Shown here: piece after piece, positions 1 to 11,449 of the stretch
How the letters are laid out: each line of letters begins with the position of its first letter
How positions within the stretch are numbered: position 1 is the stretch's first letter
NCBI GenBank assembly: GCA_033964015.1
Contig: CM066912.1
Span: forward strand, 29,784,532-29,848,531
Direction of reading: 5' to 3'
DNA: 64,000 nucleotides
From: Scolanthus callimorphus
Lineage: Eukaryota > Cnidaria > Anthozoa > Actiniaria > Edwardsiidae
Translations under genes and position numbers: made by a program
Notes under the pieces: generated by a model
The model's input: only the letters and a program-made list of their open reading frames with translations
Told to the model about the DNA's origin: nothing
The model's database searches: none

Positions 1-147
1 ACTTGGTGAACAAAACAAATTGGATATACGTTGAAACAAAGGTATGAAACATATTCATGGCCTATTTATTTTTTATTTTTTCCCTCCGGCTTGGAGGTAA
101 TGTTTAGACGAGATTATTTTATCCCACGTGTCACTTTTATTTGTTTT

Positions 148-860
148 CTACAGAGCTAGTTTAAGGTGGCTCCTCACTGCTTGAATACTTATCGTGCCTA
201 AATAAAGTTGTTTATTTATTTATTTGTTATTATCCTTTACCACATTTATTGGGTTAACAGAGGTTAAGTTTAAGGTTAAGCTATATTTCATTGCGATTGC
301 AATTAGCTTTCTACAGAGCTTAAGGTGCCTCGTCGCTTTATAATGCCATTTGTTTTCTACAAAAATGAATGTCGCTCGTCACACGTATGTCATTTGTCAC
401 TGTCTTGGTTCATTAGGTTAAGGTGCTCGTCGCTCTATGTCATTTGTCACTGCCATTTGTTATCTACAAAGCTTAAGGTGGCTTGTCATCGTGTAATTTG
501 TCATTGTCATAGGTTTTCTACAAAGCTCAAAGTGACTCGTCATCGGGTGTCATTTGTCGCTGTCATTTGTTTCTATATAGTTTAAGGTGGCTCGTCACCG
601 TATGTCATTTGCCACTGCCATTTGTTTTCTATATAGCTTAAGGTGGCTCGTCACCGTATGTCATTTGCCACTGTCGTTTGTTTTCTATATAGCTTAAGGT
701 GGCTCGTCACCGTATGTCATTTGCCACTGTCATTTATTTTTTATATAGCTTAACGTGGCTCGTCGCCCTATGTAATTTGTCACTGTCATTTGTCTTCTAC
801 AGAGGTTTTAAGTGGCTCGTCGCCTTTATGTTATTTGTCACTACCGTTTGTTTTCTGCAG
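148..860 (+). repeat. Intronic minisatellite containing splice-acceptor-like units
   Basis: About 10-12 degenerate copies of a 55-60 bp unit (word core CTCGTCACCGTATGTCATTTG, then a pyrimidine-rich TTTGTTTTCTAYATAG/ACAG, then CTTAAGGTGG). The last unit merges into the genuine acceptor (TTGTTTTCTGCAG) of the EGF exon at 861. The array fills most of the intron between the PAN and EGF exons of FReD copy 1. Confidence 0.85.
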
Positions 861-1023
861 AATGATTGCAAGTCGAATTCTTGTCCATCTAACAAAGTTT
901 GCAAAGCAAATATTTCAAGCGAGGGTTTTACGTGCGAGCGATTTGTGGTCCTGCGGGAACCCCGGTCGCAAAAACGGTAAGCAATGAAAATAATAAATTG
1001 TTCCAACTTTGCTTCTTTTTTAT

Positions 1024-1138
1024 AACCATCCATGGGAAAAGCTGAAATTCCCATGGTAAAATTGGATTGTTCGGATTTCCCATGGCAGTCCATAATATGA
1101 TTTTCGGACACTCCCACAGCTTTTCCCATGGATGGGTT
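1024..1138. mobile_element. Short TIR element (MITE-like)
   Basis: Inverted arms AACCATCCATGGGAAAAGCTG and its complement close a ~115-bp element rich in CCCATGG. A related sequence with the same CCCATGGATG and AAATTCCCTGTGTAA words lies at 52570-52725. Confidence 0.65.
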
Positions 1139-2056
1139 TCTACGTACAGAAATTCCCTGTGTAATTAGCAGCATTTCTCTGACTAGACAATCGAATTTGA
1201 TGCTGTATTTAGTAAGGACACCAAAATGATTGATTAAGAAAAGTGTCTGGTATCTCACCATTGTACTCGCTTTACAGCAGATTTCAGATGACAGTCCTGA
1301 AAGTAAACGCAATTATGTAATCACTAGCCAGTCAGGAACAAGAGTAATTACAACTTGCTGTTGGATGGTTTTCAGCCCAGCCAATCAGGAGCCGAACCAT
1401 AGTCACACAATTGTTCTCGAATTTGATTGGCTAGTAATTCCTTACTTGTAATTAGTTCGCAATTTGATTGGTTGATAGAAATAAGCAGCCAATGAGAAAG
1501 CAAATCAATCGCAAACACAATTAAATCACGACAGTCATCTAAAATCCGCTCTAGTTTGTTTGCAATTGACCAAATTGGCTTTATAAATAGGTACAGGAAA
1601 AACCTGCAAGGATTACAATTTTGTGTGGAAAACCGAGTGGATTGTATGAGATTACATGGGCAGATCATATTAAGCTCCAGGTAAATCATACATTTTGTAT
1701 AATATCCATTGAACCAACCAGGCAGAAGCATGAAACTCACTCCTATACAGCTATTTCAATGAACTATCGGCCTTGGAATTGGAACTGTGAGCGCCTAGGA
1801 ATATGCGGCCAGACTGCTTACTTGATAAAAGCTCAATGGTCTGCTGCTTAGTTCCACAAAGAGCTGTGTAATAAAGGTAGTAAAATGTCCAGTAGTTATT
1901 TAATAACACGCGTGCTCAAACAGGAGCTTTGCGGTCTGGGCGCGTACGGCTACAAACAACGTTCATTCGGCAAACAAAAATGAATTGGAGTTTGCTTGCC
2001 TTCGTGTCAATCGTGGTTTGTTGTCCAATGCAACATAGTTTTATCTGTTGTCATTT

Positions 2057-2477
2057 TAGACCCCGTTTACACGATTCCGGACGGATTTTGAACGGGCGAA
2101 TTTTGTACCTGGAACACCTGTATACACGGTACCGTGCAAGTTTTGTTCCACATTACCCCGGTGTTTACACGGGCCCGTGCAACTGAACTAACACGAATAT
2201 TGCTTCTTCAGTCTCGTTCTCTGATTGGTTGAAGGTTGAATAATAGCTAAGCATCCTCGCCTGAAGAGGGCTAGTTTCCAGGCCATTACCGTGGAACTGT
2301 GCAAAAACTTGCACGGTTCCGGTGTTTACACGAAAACGGAACCGAACTGTCAAAACTTGCACACTTTGCCGTGCAAAAATTCGTCCAGTTCCACCGGACC
2401 CGTGTGAACAGAAGCCGCAAGTGGATCAGAATTCGCGCGGTCAAAAATTCGTCCGGACCCGTGTAACCGGGGTCTTA
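2057..2477. mobile_element. TIR element, GTTTACACG family
   Basis: Left end AGACCCCGTTTACACG and right end CCGTGTAACCGGGGTCT are inverted. The interior is full of CGTGCAA / TTGCACGG words and GTTTACACGG repeats. It sits in the FReD copy 1 intron before the fibrinogen core exon. Its ends resemble the elements at 39966 and 40491. Confidence 0.65.
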
Positions 2478-2950
2478 GTTCCGGGGGTGCTTCACCATAA
2501 CATAAGCCTGGATACACCGCCCTTGGTAGCTACGCCATTTGACGACCTGCTCCAAAAGAATGAGATAACACCATTTTAAAACCATATGAGCAAAACAATA
2601 AATTACTACTCTCACGCGTTTCTTTAATTATTTGTCCGGCTTTAGGTCTACTGTAACCAGCATGCAGCAGGCGGTGGATGGACGACGATTCAGCGCAGAC
2701 TCGACGGATCGGTTGATTTCTATCGCGGGTGGCAGGACTACAAGAACGGGTTTGGGAACCTTGGTGGCGAGTTCTGGTTAGGTCTCGATAACATTCATCG
2801 CTTGACAACAGCGTTTAACATGAGTTTGAGGGTGGAGCTGGTAGACACGGACGGAAACATGTCTTATGCTGAGTACGACGTTTGTTGTGGCGGGAGAACA
2901 GGACAACTATCGACTGAGCGTCAATGGCTTCTCAGGTGAGTGTCAGACGG

Positions 2951-3058
2951 GATGGAAGGACGAACGGAGGGACGGAGGGACGGAGGGACGGAGGGACGGA
3001 GGGACGGAGGGACGGAGGCGACGGAGGGACGGAGGGGGGACGGATGGACGGCTGGATG
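2951..3058 (+). repeat. GGGACGGA tandem repeat
   Basis: A run of 8-bp GGGACGGA-type units directly after the donor site at 2936, occupying most of the short last intron of FReD copy 1. It explains the Gly/Arg/Asp-rich open frames there, which are not coding. Confidence 0.9.
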
Positions 3059-3704
3059 GATAACGGTCACCCAGCTAACGATGTAATGTTCTCTATTTTA
3101 CAGGAACAGCCGGTGATTCCCTTGCTGTACACACGGCTATCCATTTAGTACGAAGACAGGGACAACGATATCTGGCCCAGTAACTGTGCTGTGACATTCA
3201 AGGGAGCTTGGTGGTATCATGAATGCCATTATTCAAACTTGAACGGTCTTTATCTAAACGGTTCCCATACTTCTCAATTCGCTATAGGCATTAATTGGCA
3301 GACTTGGAAAGGTAACTATTATTCGGCAATGCGTGCCGAGATGATGTTACGACCTTCAGCATAGAATTCAGTCTCACAAAAGGATCGACTTCAAGATTCG
3401 AGTCGACAAATTTCACAGCATGAAACTTTAGCTAACTCTGTGCATGTTTAAGAACGTCTGGACGCTGATTTGCCAAATGTCATTGACTTATTCATCCTAC
3501 ACGAATAATACAGAGGACTTGTAGGCTAATTTTCACTCAGCCAGTATCTTCCACGAAGCACTCAAAAGAACATTTGTAAAGTAGGTGAAATCCGATGAAA
3601 TCCTTTGACCATAATTTTCTCTTGGAGCACAGCATACAAAACAAGACCTCAGTGAATTTGAAGTGCATAGCTGGTTTTAGGTTGTAAAAATAAAAATTAC
3701 TGAA

Positions 3705-3710
3705 AATAAA
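3705..3710 (+). terminator. Possible polyadenylation signal for FReD copy 1
   Basis: AATAAA about 340 bp after the TAG stop at 3362-3364, on the coding strand. Canonical hexamer only; no transcript evidence. Confidence 0.4.
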
Positions 3711-4866
3711 TGACACGTAAGGGGCAAAATACCAAGCCTCTCCTGTAGCTATCTATCTATCAAAATATAGATAGATAGATAGATTTTTCTATTAAAGCGC
3801 ATTGAACCCGAGGGTACATTGGTGTTTGTGACTCTAGTTGATTTTAAAAGAAAAAGGGGTGCCAAAACGCGCGGTCTCTCCAAACCCTGACCCTATCAGA
3901 AACCTTCAGAAAACGTTTTTTATACCCTATCATAGACCTACAGAAAAAAGTGTATACCTTACCACAGACCTGAAGTAAGTCACCAGCGTGGCCCAGTTGG
4001 TCGCGATCGAAGCGGAATTGTTAATCATGTAGGTTTTAAAATTTAAAATGTCTTTTAATATCACTATAAATGCGACACCGCAACTTTCATCAATCTCGTA
4101 CCCAGACGCTTTCTTTTTAGGGCGCGCAAAGATTTGTGGGATAGTTTTAGCAGGGCGCGCAGGGAGTTAGGGATACTTTTAAATAACAGGCCGCGCAGAG
4201 ATTACTCATTCCCAGTCCCGACGCCTCCAAATAATCACCTCAAGAGACGCAAAATAAACCGTCTGGGTACGAGAATAAACTTTGATTCGACATTAATTGT
4301 TTGTAGGGTAGCCATGTGAAAACTTTGAAATACATTACTGGGTCGATCTACCTTAAATAAAATTATAACCATAGTTTAGCCCACGATATACCGTGTCAAG
4401 ATAGGACTATTTTTCGTCACTCTATGCCTTTTAACGAAAAGTACCCCGTGTTCCGTAACCTAAATTTGCCCAATTATTCCCCAAATTCAAGTTCAGGTGA
4501 TTTTGTGTTTTTTATTAATAATTTATCCACCGTCCGAGCAAACTAGTATGCTAATGTATGCATAGCATAGCGAAGAAGATGAAAGACTAAATCTGCAAAT
4601 AATTCAAATAATACCAATCGTAGAAACCCTGGTGAGCGCCGTTTGCCTCAATATACGTGCCGATTGTTGGCTTAATTTCAAATACTGGGTTATTTTAAAT
4701 AACTTCAAAAACACTAAAGAACTCCATAAAAGAAGATCCGCCATCCAGTCAGCCTTGTCATCGGCCTTGGATTACAAGACTTTTACAAGGCCTATTTTTT
4801 GATAATGGTGATTAGGAGAGCTCATAACGAGAAGAAAACAAATTGGCAAATTTGGGAACACAAAAA
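3711..4866. other. Intergenic spacer with one TIR element
   Basis: No gene seen. It contains a short inverted TATCTATCTATC / GATAGATAGATAG microsatellite (3750-3785) and a TIR element at 4094-4274 with ends TCTCGTACCCAGACGC and GTCTGGGTACGAGA. The remainder is AT-rich unique-looking sequence. Confidence 0.6.
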
Positions 4867-7800
4867 ATGAAACTGCTTGTTTACTTTGTGTTTTGTAAGC
4901 TTGTAGTGCTTTGCCTGGATGGTGTGAAGGTAAGATTATCACAGAGAACAGATCAAGAGATTGAGTAATTTGAGCAGAATGTGAAAAATAATCAATAATT
5001 TGACAAAAATTCAAATCATCTTTTTTTTGTCATTTTCGAAAAGCTTTTGATAAAGGCCAGTGTCTGTGATATTTAAAACCAAAATACAATTTAATTTTAT
5101 CGAAGTTTAAACATTTTCGTTGTTACTGTACATTTCATGTCGCTGCGAGCTTGTATAAAAAGTACTGGTTTTGACAATTTTTGGATTTTATTTTCAAGGT
5201 TCGGTGTGGTAAAAAATCAAAAGTCAGACCACAGGCAGCCCAAGTACAACTGTCGTTTATCAAAAGTTTTTCTGGCTTGGCGATATTTATAGTGTTTATG
5301 TGGCTTTGTATATGAGTAATCGATAAACTCGCTAAAATTGCTATAAAATCGTCACTGAGTTCAGGTAAATTATGGCAAATAAAAATATAGAAGACTTACA
5401 TTAAGTTGTCCTGTTCAAAACGACCATTGTACTTGCTGGGCTGCCTGTGGTAAGATTAGATGTTTCAAAAGTATGCAGAAATCGAATACTTTATTCCAAG
5501 ATTTTTACCAATCCTTACTCGACTTCTCAAGGAATTCCATCTTTATTTCTAACATTTTTAATCTTGACTGCCGGGTAGGAATTTTAGTTTCGTTGCAACA
5601 ATGACTATTGTTTTTGGCCCTCACCACCGTATGTATGCGTTGCTACGTACGCGACCTCAAAATTCACTGTGCGAAAGTAGCCGAAGTAGCAAATTCCAGC
5701 GTTTTGATTTGATTGACAGCTAAAAACGCCAATCGCCCATCGCAACATTGAAATTATCAGGCGCATACAGTGGTAAAAAATTGCATTTTGGTTTATCGAA
5801 TTTGGTCGAATGGTCTCAGCACTGAAGAGATGGTTATTATACATCACATTTTAATGCTACGCCCTCGCTGATCACATTTCATCGTACAATCACCAAATGC
5901 GATATAAACGTTCCTTAGGCAACATTGAAGAGTTTTCGAAAGGGACGCCATAATTTCGGCCAGAGGGTTTGCCATATCCGCCCCCTAAACTATCAAATAC
6001 ATGAGCTTGAGACTTTATTTATTACTATTTATTATATCATTTAAAACAAAAAGATGGACCTTTTTACTCAAAAGAGGGGTGCATATCAAGAAAGTGCTGT
6101 CGTTTTTATGGCAATTCCTAGCGGGTTGCCTGTGGTGTTCAAAACGTGACTCAGGCCCCTCGGCGGGGGGGGGGGGGGGGGGGACCAAGAGCGACCAAGA
6201 GCGACCAAGAGAAGGATGTTTCTCGAGTATCTGATGCAAGTTGTGGTCAATTTTCCTGCTTTTTTCGCTAAGTAGATATGAGGAAAAGTACTTACAGACC
6301 TTCCAAATGAGGTGAGGGGGAATTTCCTAATAAGGAAGTTTTGCAACGTGGGCAAAACGACAGCTTTTGGCGAAATTTTCTTGATATTGATATCCACCCA
6401 ATCCACCTCCCCCCCCCCCCCCCCCCTGAATAGTACTAGTTGTATATTGCTCAGCAAATGAAGGTCACGTGTATTTGGATGGCAAGAGACCTTCAACATA
6501 AAAGACTGCTATTGTTTTATCTTACCAGCATGCAAGACAATGCCCTTAGAGGTTCCAATACACGGAAAATACCTGAAAAATCATACTGACGCAACTTTTA
6601 CTGACTCTACGGAGAGCGCATGCGTGGTGGAATGCTTTGAAAATGACATGTGTCAATCAATCAACTTCGAGAATTTGAAAGGAATTTGTCAGCTGTCAAT
6701 CTCTACACGAAGACAACATCCAGATGACTTTGTGGACAAACAAAACTGGGTTTACATTGAAACAAAGGTAAATCAATGCACCGTCACAGTTGAAGAGCAT
6801 AACCAGCTCCATCAAATAAGAAGAATAGCAGACGTCCCACCCTCAAAATACCCCGAAAGCGCGTTTTGACCTTTGCCGCAATACTGTGTCTGGCATTGTG
6901 CGGACCTCTTGGGGACTCAGCAACAATTAAAAAGCAAAATCGCATCTAAAAATAACTAGGGTCAGGAAATACGTACCCCGCGAGTAGTGATTTCCTTTAG
7001 GCCGGCGGCTAGCAAATACGGTACTTCAACGACGAATATCTGAAAAGTTGTCTCGTGCAGTAACATCTGTTCAACAACTTACGCGTAATATCTGTCTGGA
7101 AGCAAGGCAATCGTGACATTATTTGCCAGCAGCTCGCGCTGTTTACCGATCGCTTGGCCGTTGTTGTTGCGCTAAAAGTTGGCTCGTGTAACAGTGCCCG
7201 TTACCAAATGACTCGAAGTCAACAACTTTCCGCGCAACGAAGTATCGTGGATCGAAGTTTTGTTGCGAGTTGCCCCACAACCTTGTACCCAGTCGCTAAA
7301 ATAATTCAGAAAGAAAAAAGTCAAGAAGGCGCGAAGGCTTCTGGGAGGTGAAATGAGGGCGTGCAAGGAATTGTGGGAAGGAGAAATGACGGCGCGCAAG
7401 GATGGCGTTCTTCCCACAAGTTCTTGCGCGCCCTCGTTTCCCTTCCCAGAAGCCCTCGCGCTCTTTTCCACCCTTCTTGTTCCTTTTTTCTGAATTATCG
7501 GGTTAACTCCGGTGTAATAACCATTCCCAGAGGACACCTTTGTGTTCAGTTCTTATTTCATCCTGATTCGTTCTACCAAACAAAGGAAGCTTTGTGATGC
7601 AGTTCGTGCGCACTCACAGGTTATTACACCGGAGATAAGCCGAATTATTATTCAGCCATGCCACTATCTCGGTTCTGATTGGCTTAGAGTACGCAGCGAA
7701 ACCTTGTTGGCGCGCAGTGCCTGACGTCATACTACAGACATTAGGATTGATGCACTCTAATGACGTCATAACGCAAGCCAATAGGTTTGGCCGCCATCTT

Positions 7801-10800
7801 GGTTTTTATTTCCGAATTGAAAGCCGGTTTTGCGAATATTCTCGTTGAATCTGTTATGATTTTTGCCAAGAGATCGTTGCTCAGGATATCTAAACATCAA
7901 CTATGGCTATTTGAATTGAATACAAAAGGAAAATACAATGGAAGTAAGATGAAGTTGAAAAACCGTGTCGCCGTGCACGGCCTCATCGTTGACTTCGTTT
8001 AGCTAGGTAAGAATTCTTGGTTGCTGAATAATAAAACAATTATTGAATTCGGTTTTCGCATGATAGTGAGATTTGTCAACGCCTCAAGTTAGTGTTATCC
8101 GCCTCAGCTTCGCTTCGGCAGATAACACAAACCTCGGCGTTGCCAAATCTCACTATCATGCTCAACCTCATCCAATAAGTGTTAATTATCTTAGCGACTT
8201 GGTACGCGTCTGAATTGCCCCATGTAACGCAACCCCAATGGAACAGATCCGTTGCGTTGTCGATGTATATCATATGTGTCTACTTGGTTCCCCAGAACGA
8301 CTGTGTGGCAACCTCCTGCCCGGCCAATAGAGTTTGTAAAGCTAATTTGAAGAAGATGGCGGATTTTCATGTGTACGATACTGTGGTAAGCATATTAAAA
8401 AACTTCATCAGTCAACTGACCAGTAGAACGTCGTATAATCGATCACGTGCATAGGCTTTATGATTGCGTTTTATATAAAACACACGAATGGCTTTACAGA
8501 TAACAGGCCTTTCTGCTAAACAGCCGTTGCGCAGTGCAAAGGCAGACTGTATAAAGGACTGTAGAGGGGGTTCACGAGCATCCCTAATATATACATTACA
8601 ATCCTTAGGATGTCTACAAACTGATTTTGGATGTTAACAGCACGGAAACGTGTCCCACGATGCCCATTTTGCCACGTACATTTATGTGATTCAATGAGAT
8701 TCATTTGTTATTCAACGAGGCAATTTACTTTTTTACAATGCTAGCTAAAAATGCTATTTTGTAGGTACTGGAAGAAGCTGTCAGGGCTATCAAAATTGTG
8801 AAAAATCCAGTGGAGTCTATGAGATAAAACCAGATAACCAAGATAAAATGAAGGTAAGGCGATGCAGCCTAGGCAGGGGTTCTTACAGGGGCGTAGCCAG
8901 GGTCCTGGGCCCCCTTTCTAGCAACCAAAATACAGTATGTATGGGACATTAAGGGCCCCTTGGGTCTTACTACCTACTCTTCCTAGCAGACTGTTGTTGT
9001 TGACCCTTTCACTTTTTCAGCCAGCTAGCAACTGTCTCAAATTGACCGATCCCGCTTCATTGTTCTACTCCCTAGTTACTGTTGCTACGTCGGCCGAAGC
9101 CAACATTTTTCTTTGGCATAGAGTATGGAAAATACACCGATTGCAGGAAAGTGTTACAAGTTTGCTCATAGTATATGGGTTTTATATTTTCGTCACGAAA
9201 AGCCGAAGAATCATTAAAAATCTTCGGATTTCGAGTTTGTTGCTCGGACATTTTGAATTCCATAGGGAAAACTGCCCATTGTTTGGTGATAATTAATGCG
9301 AAGACGGGATCGGTCTATTGATTGCCAGATCAGCTTTTTACTATACACGTGATGAGCTGTTTATCTATCACATGATTAACAGGTTCAGGTGTATTACTTC
9401 ACTGGAAAGCAGCAAAACAATGTAACCTACAAAACTCTAAACATCATCATCATGCACACAACATCATGCACACATCATGCACATGCACACAACGTTAAAA
9501 TCCAATCTCTGTTTAAATGTCGATATATGGATCTCAAATATTCGCCTAATAATGCCTTTAAATGATGTGATATGAAAAATGCTTTATTATATAGATATCT
9601 ATAATAACTTATTATATAGATATATATAATAACACTCGACAAAAGATAAAATTCGTATCTCCACGCACCCATGTAATTTAGCACTTTCTCGAGCTATGAT
9701 ACTAGCTCCGCCCCACACGAAAGGTTGAAAAATGTTTAAGATCTATAATAATCTTTCACCAAAATACCTTATCGATAAATTTGAGAAAATGGATATACGA
9801 TACGCTATTAGAGGCTTAACGGCATCATTTAAACTGCCCCTCCCTAAAACAATCATGGCAAGAGGCGTTTCGGATGTAGAGGTGTATATATATGGAATCG
9901 TCTTCCAGAAAACTTGCGTCAATGCAAATCAATTAACTCTTTTTAAGTCTAAACTTACTTGTAATGAGTTGCCCGCCAGTTTCTTCGATTCTCTTAATTG
10001 ATTTTTTTATACGAGAATTTTTAATCTGGACTTATTTAAATAGTTATACTTTTTTAGATGATACATTTATATCGCTTTTTCACGGCTTTCTTTGTAAAGC
10101 AGCGTAAGCTGAAAAAACAACCGTGTTGAAATAAATGCTCTCTCTCTCTATTATCCTCTATTTACTTCTATTTTAGGTCTTTTGTAATCTCAATGCATCA
10201 GGCGGTGGGTGGACAACGATTCAGCGCAGACTCGACGGATCCGTTGATTTCTATCGCGGGTGGCAGGACTACAAGAACGGGTTCGGGAATCTTGACGGCG
10301 AGTTCTGGTTAGGTCTCGATAACATTCATCGCTTGACAACAGCGTTTAACATGAGTTTGAGGGTGGAGCTTTGGACACGGAAGGGAACATGGCTTATGCT
10401 GAGTATAGCACGTTTGTTGTGGCAGGAGAACAGGACAGCTATCGACTGAGTGTAGGCGGCTATTCAGGTCAGTGACGGGCGGCCGTTTGATGAGAATGTT
10501 TATTTCATTCTTCAAATAGTTAAAATTATGTTCAACCATGCCCCTCTCTGGCGATCTTCTATATATGGAAGCAGATTGGATTTTTGGCTGGCAACCAGCA
10601 GCTAGATGTTGAGGTCTGATGGTTATTGTAATGTTAAGCGGCGTCTAAAAAAAACAAATTTCATTTGACAACTGTATTTGACCGGCATATTTTATGTGCA
10701 TGGCAACTTTTAGTACATGACTTCTTTTCCTTTTTGATTTTGCGTCCTAGACGACGAGAATTTGGGAAATTGGCCATTTACTCCCGGGCTAAGCTGGTCG

Positions 10801-11449
10801 GGAATCTTGAATTTTAACCCTAAGTGATAGAAAAATGGGTGTGGTCGGCAAAAACTTAAACATGTAATTCCTTGATTTTTCTTTAAAAAAAAAACTCTTT
10901 ATAGATATAGCTTAGTGATAAGTAATATTACGAGCATCCCCTGTATTCCGGTATTTTTTAGTCCCCCCCAGCCTTTCCCTCCCCATGACAGTGATTCAAT
11001 AAGGCTGCTTTGCAGGCGGTACTGGGTGTTTTTATCGTGGAAAACCCGGTCCGTTCGCTGTTCGGGCGCCATCTTGGATTTTGGAGGCGCGCGGTCCCGG
11101 GGGCGAGCGCAAAAATGGCGCCCGACCGGGTTTTGATTCAATGATATTCGTATGCGATGGCGCTTTATCTTTATTCTTTTTTTCTGCAGGGACGGCAGGC
11201 AACTCTCTGACGAGACATAACGGCTTCATGTTCACCACAAAGGACAGAGAACACGATATCCAACCTGCTTATAACTGCGCTTGGAAATACAAGGGAGCAT
11301 GGTGGTATTGGGCCTGTCATGACTCAAATTTAAACGGACAGTATCTCAACGGGCCACATTCCACCTATGCGGATGGTGTGAACTGGAAGACATGGAAAGG
11401 TTATAGATATTCAGCAAGACGAGCTGAGATGATGGTCAGGCCTCTGTAA
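4867..11449 (+). CDS. PAN/EGF/fibrinogen-C (FReD) protein, copy 2
   Basis: The proposed first exon is 4867-4929, a hydrophobic signal-peptide-like start ([15 protein letters not shown]) followed by GTAAGA; its join to the next exon is not in phase, so this assignment is tentative. Firm exons are PAN/apple 6529-6767 ([24 protein letters not shown]), EGF-like 8296-8385 ([14 protein letters not shown]), fibrinogen entry 8765-8853 ([10 protein letters not shown]), fibrinogen core 10177-10467 ([29 protein letters not shown]) and last exon 11190-11449 ([37 protein letters not shown], stop TAA). The family is secreted and binds glycans or cell-surface partners; the role here is unknown. Two one-base losses break the frame, one in the EGF exon near 8354 and one in the core exon near 10370 (291 nt where 292 keeps phase). 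The last exon is fully intact. It is a tandem paralogue of the copy at 1-3364. Confidence 0.8.
5228..5451. mobile_element. TIR element
   Basis: Ends ACCACAGGCAGCCCAAGTAC and its near-perfect complement (GTACTTGCTGGGCTGCCTGTGGT) enclose ~224 bp of non-coding AT-rich DNA in the intron after the putative signal-peptide exon of FReD copy 2. Confidence 0.7.
6150..6430. repeat. Inverted low-complexity pair with long G and C tracts
   Basis: A run of 17-18 G followed by GACCAAGAGC repeats (near 6164-6210) and a run of ~17 C (near 6409-6426) bracket ~230 bp. Open frames across it (Gly- or Pro-rich) are artefacts of the homopolymers. Confidence 0.6.
7301..7498. mobile_element. Foldback element
   Basis: Long imperfect palindrome: the left arm runs from ATAATTCAGAAAG through GGCTTCTGGGAGG and AATGAGGGCG, and the right arm is its complement ending CTGAATTAT. 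The arms cover almost the whole 198 bp. It lies in the FReD copy 2 PAN-EGF intron. Confidence 0.75.
7493..7650. mobile_element. TIR element, CCGGTGTAATAACC family
   Basis: Arms CTCCGGTGTAATAACC and GGTTATTACACCGGAG enclose ~100 bp. The interior word GTTCTTATTTCATCCTGATTC also occurs, slightly changed, at 16408-16545, marking a second copy of the same family. Confidence 0.75.
8058..8161. mobile_element. Foldback element
   Basis: Near-perfect hairpin: GCATGATAGTGAGATTTG at the left and CAAATCTCACTATCATGC at the right, with a tight loop at CTTCGCTTCGG. The whole 104 bp is palindromic. It lies upstream of the EGF exon of FReD copy 2. Confidence 0.8.
9728..10140 (+). mobile_element. 3' end of a non-LTR retrotransposon (LINE)
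   Basis: The reading frame 9732-10001 starts [17 protein letters not shown], continues through PLPKT and ends [14 protein letters not shown] before its stop. This is the usual carboxy end of LINE reverse transcriptases (xxKIxNxLxPxYL ... LPxPKT ... FKSxL). The tail to ~10140 ends AAATAAATGCTCTCTCTC, a simple-repeat 3' terminus common in LINEs. It is 5'-truncated and inserted in the FReD copy 2 intron. Confidence 0.6.

Larger units (their letters stand above)
1..3364 (+). pseudogene. PAN/EGF/fibrinogen-C (FReD) protein, copy 1, 5'-truncated and frameshifted
   Basis: Five exons are recognisable: the tail of a PAN/apple exon (1-41, ending NWIYVETK), an EGF-like exon (861-976, NDCKSNSCPSNKVC), a fibrinogen entry exon (1591-1680), a fibrinogen core exon (2646-2935, [26 protein letters not shown]) and the last exon (3104-3364, [17 protein letters not shown], stop TAG). 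All have GT/AG borders. Fibrinogen-related domain proteins are usually secreted lectin-like recognition proteins; the ligand here is unknown. The reading frame is broken repeatedly relative to copy 2: one base lost in the EGF exon, one extra in 1591-1680, two lost near 2879, and two single losses in the last exon. The exon lengths (90, 290, 261) differ from the in-frame expectation by exactly these amounts. It is either a decaying pseudogene or a poorly assembled duplicate. The upstream exons lie outside the window. Confidence 0.8.

Noticed and set aside
2866..3148. Gly/Arg/Asp-rich frames after the fibrinogen core exon
   Set aside because: They continue through the donor into the GGGACGGA tandem repeat; only the part before 2935 is exon.
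6086..6499. 137-residue minus-strand frame with Gly and Pro runs
   Set aside because: It spans two long C/G homopolymers and has no family motif; it overlaps an intron of FReD copy 2.
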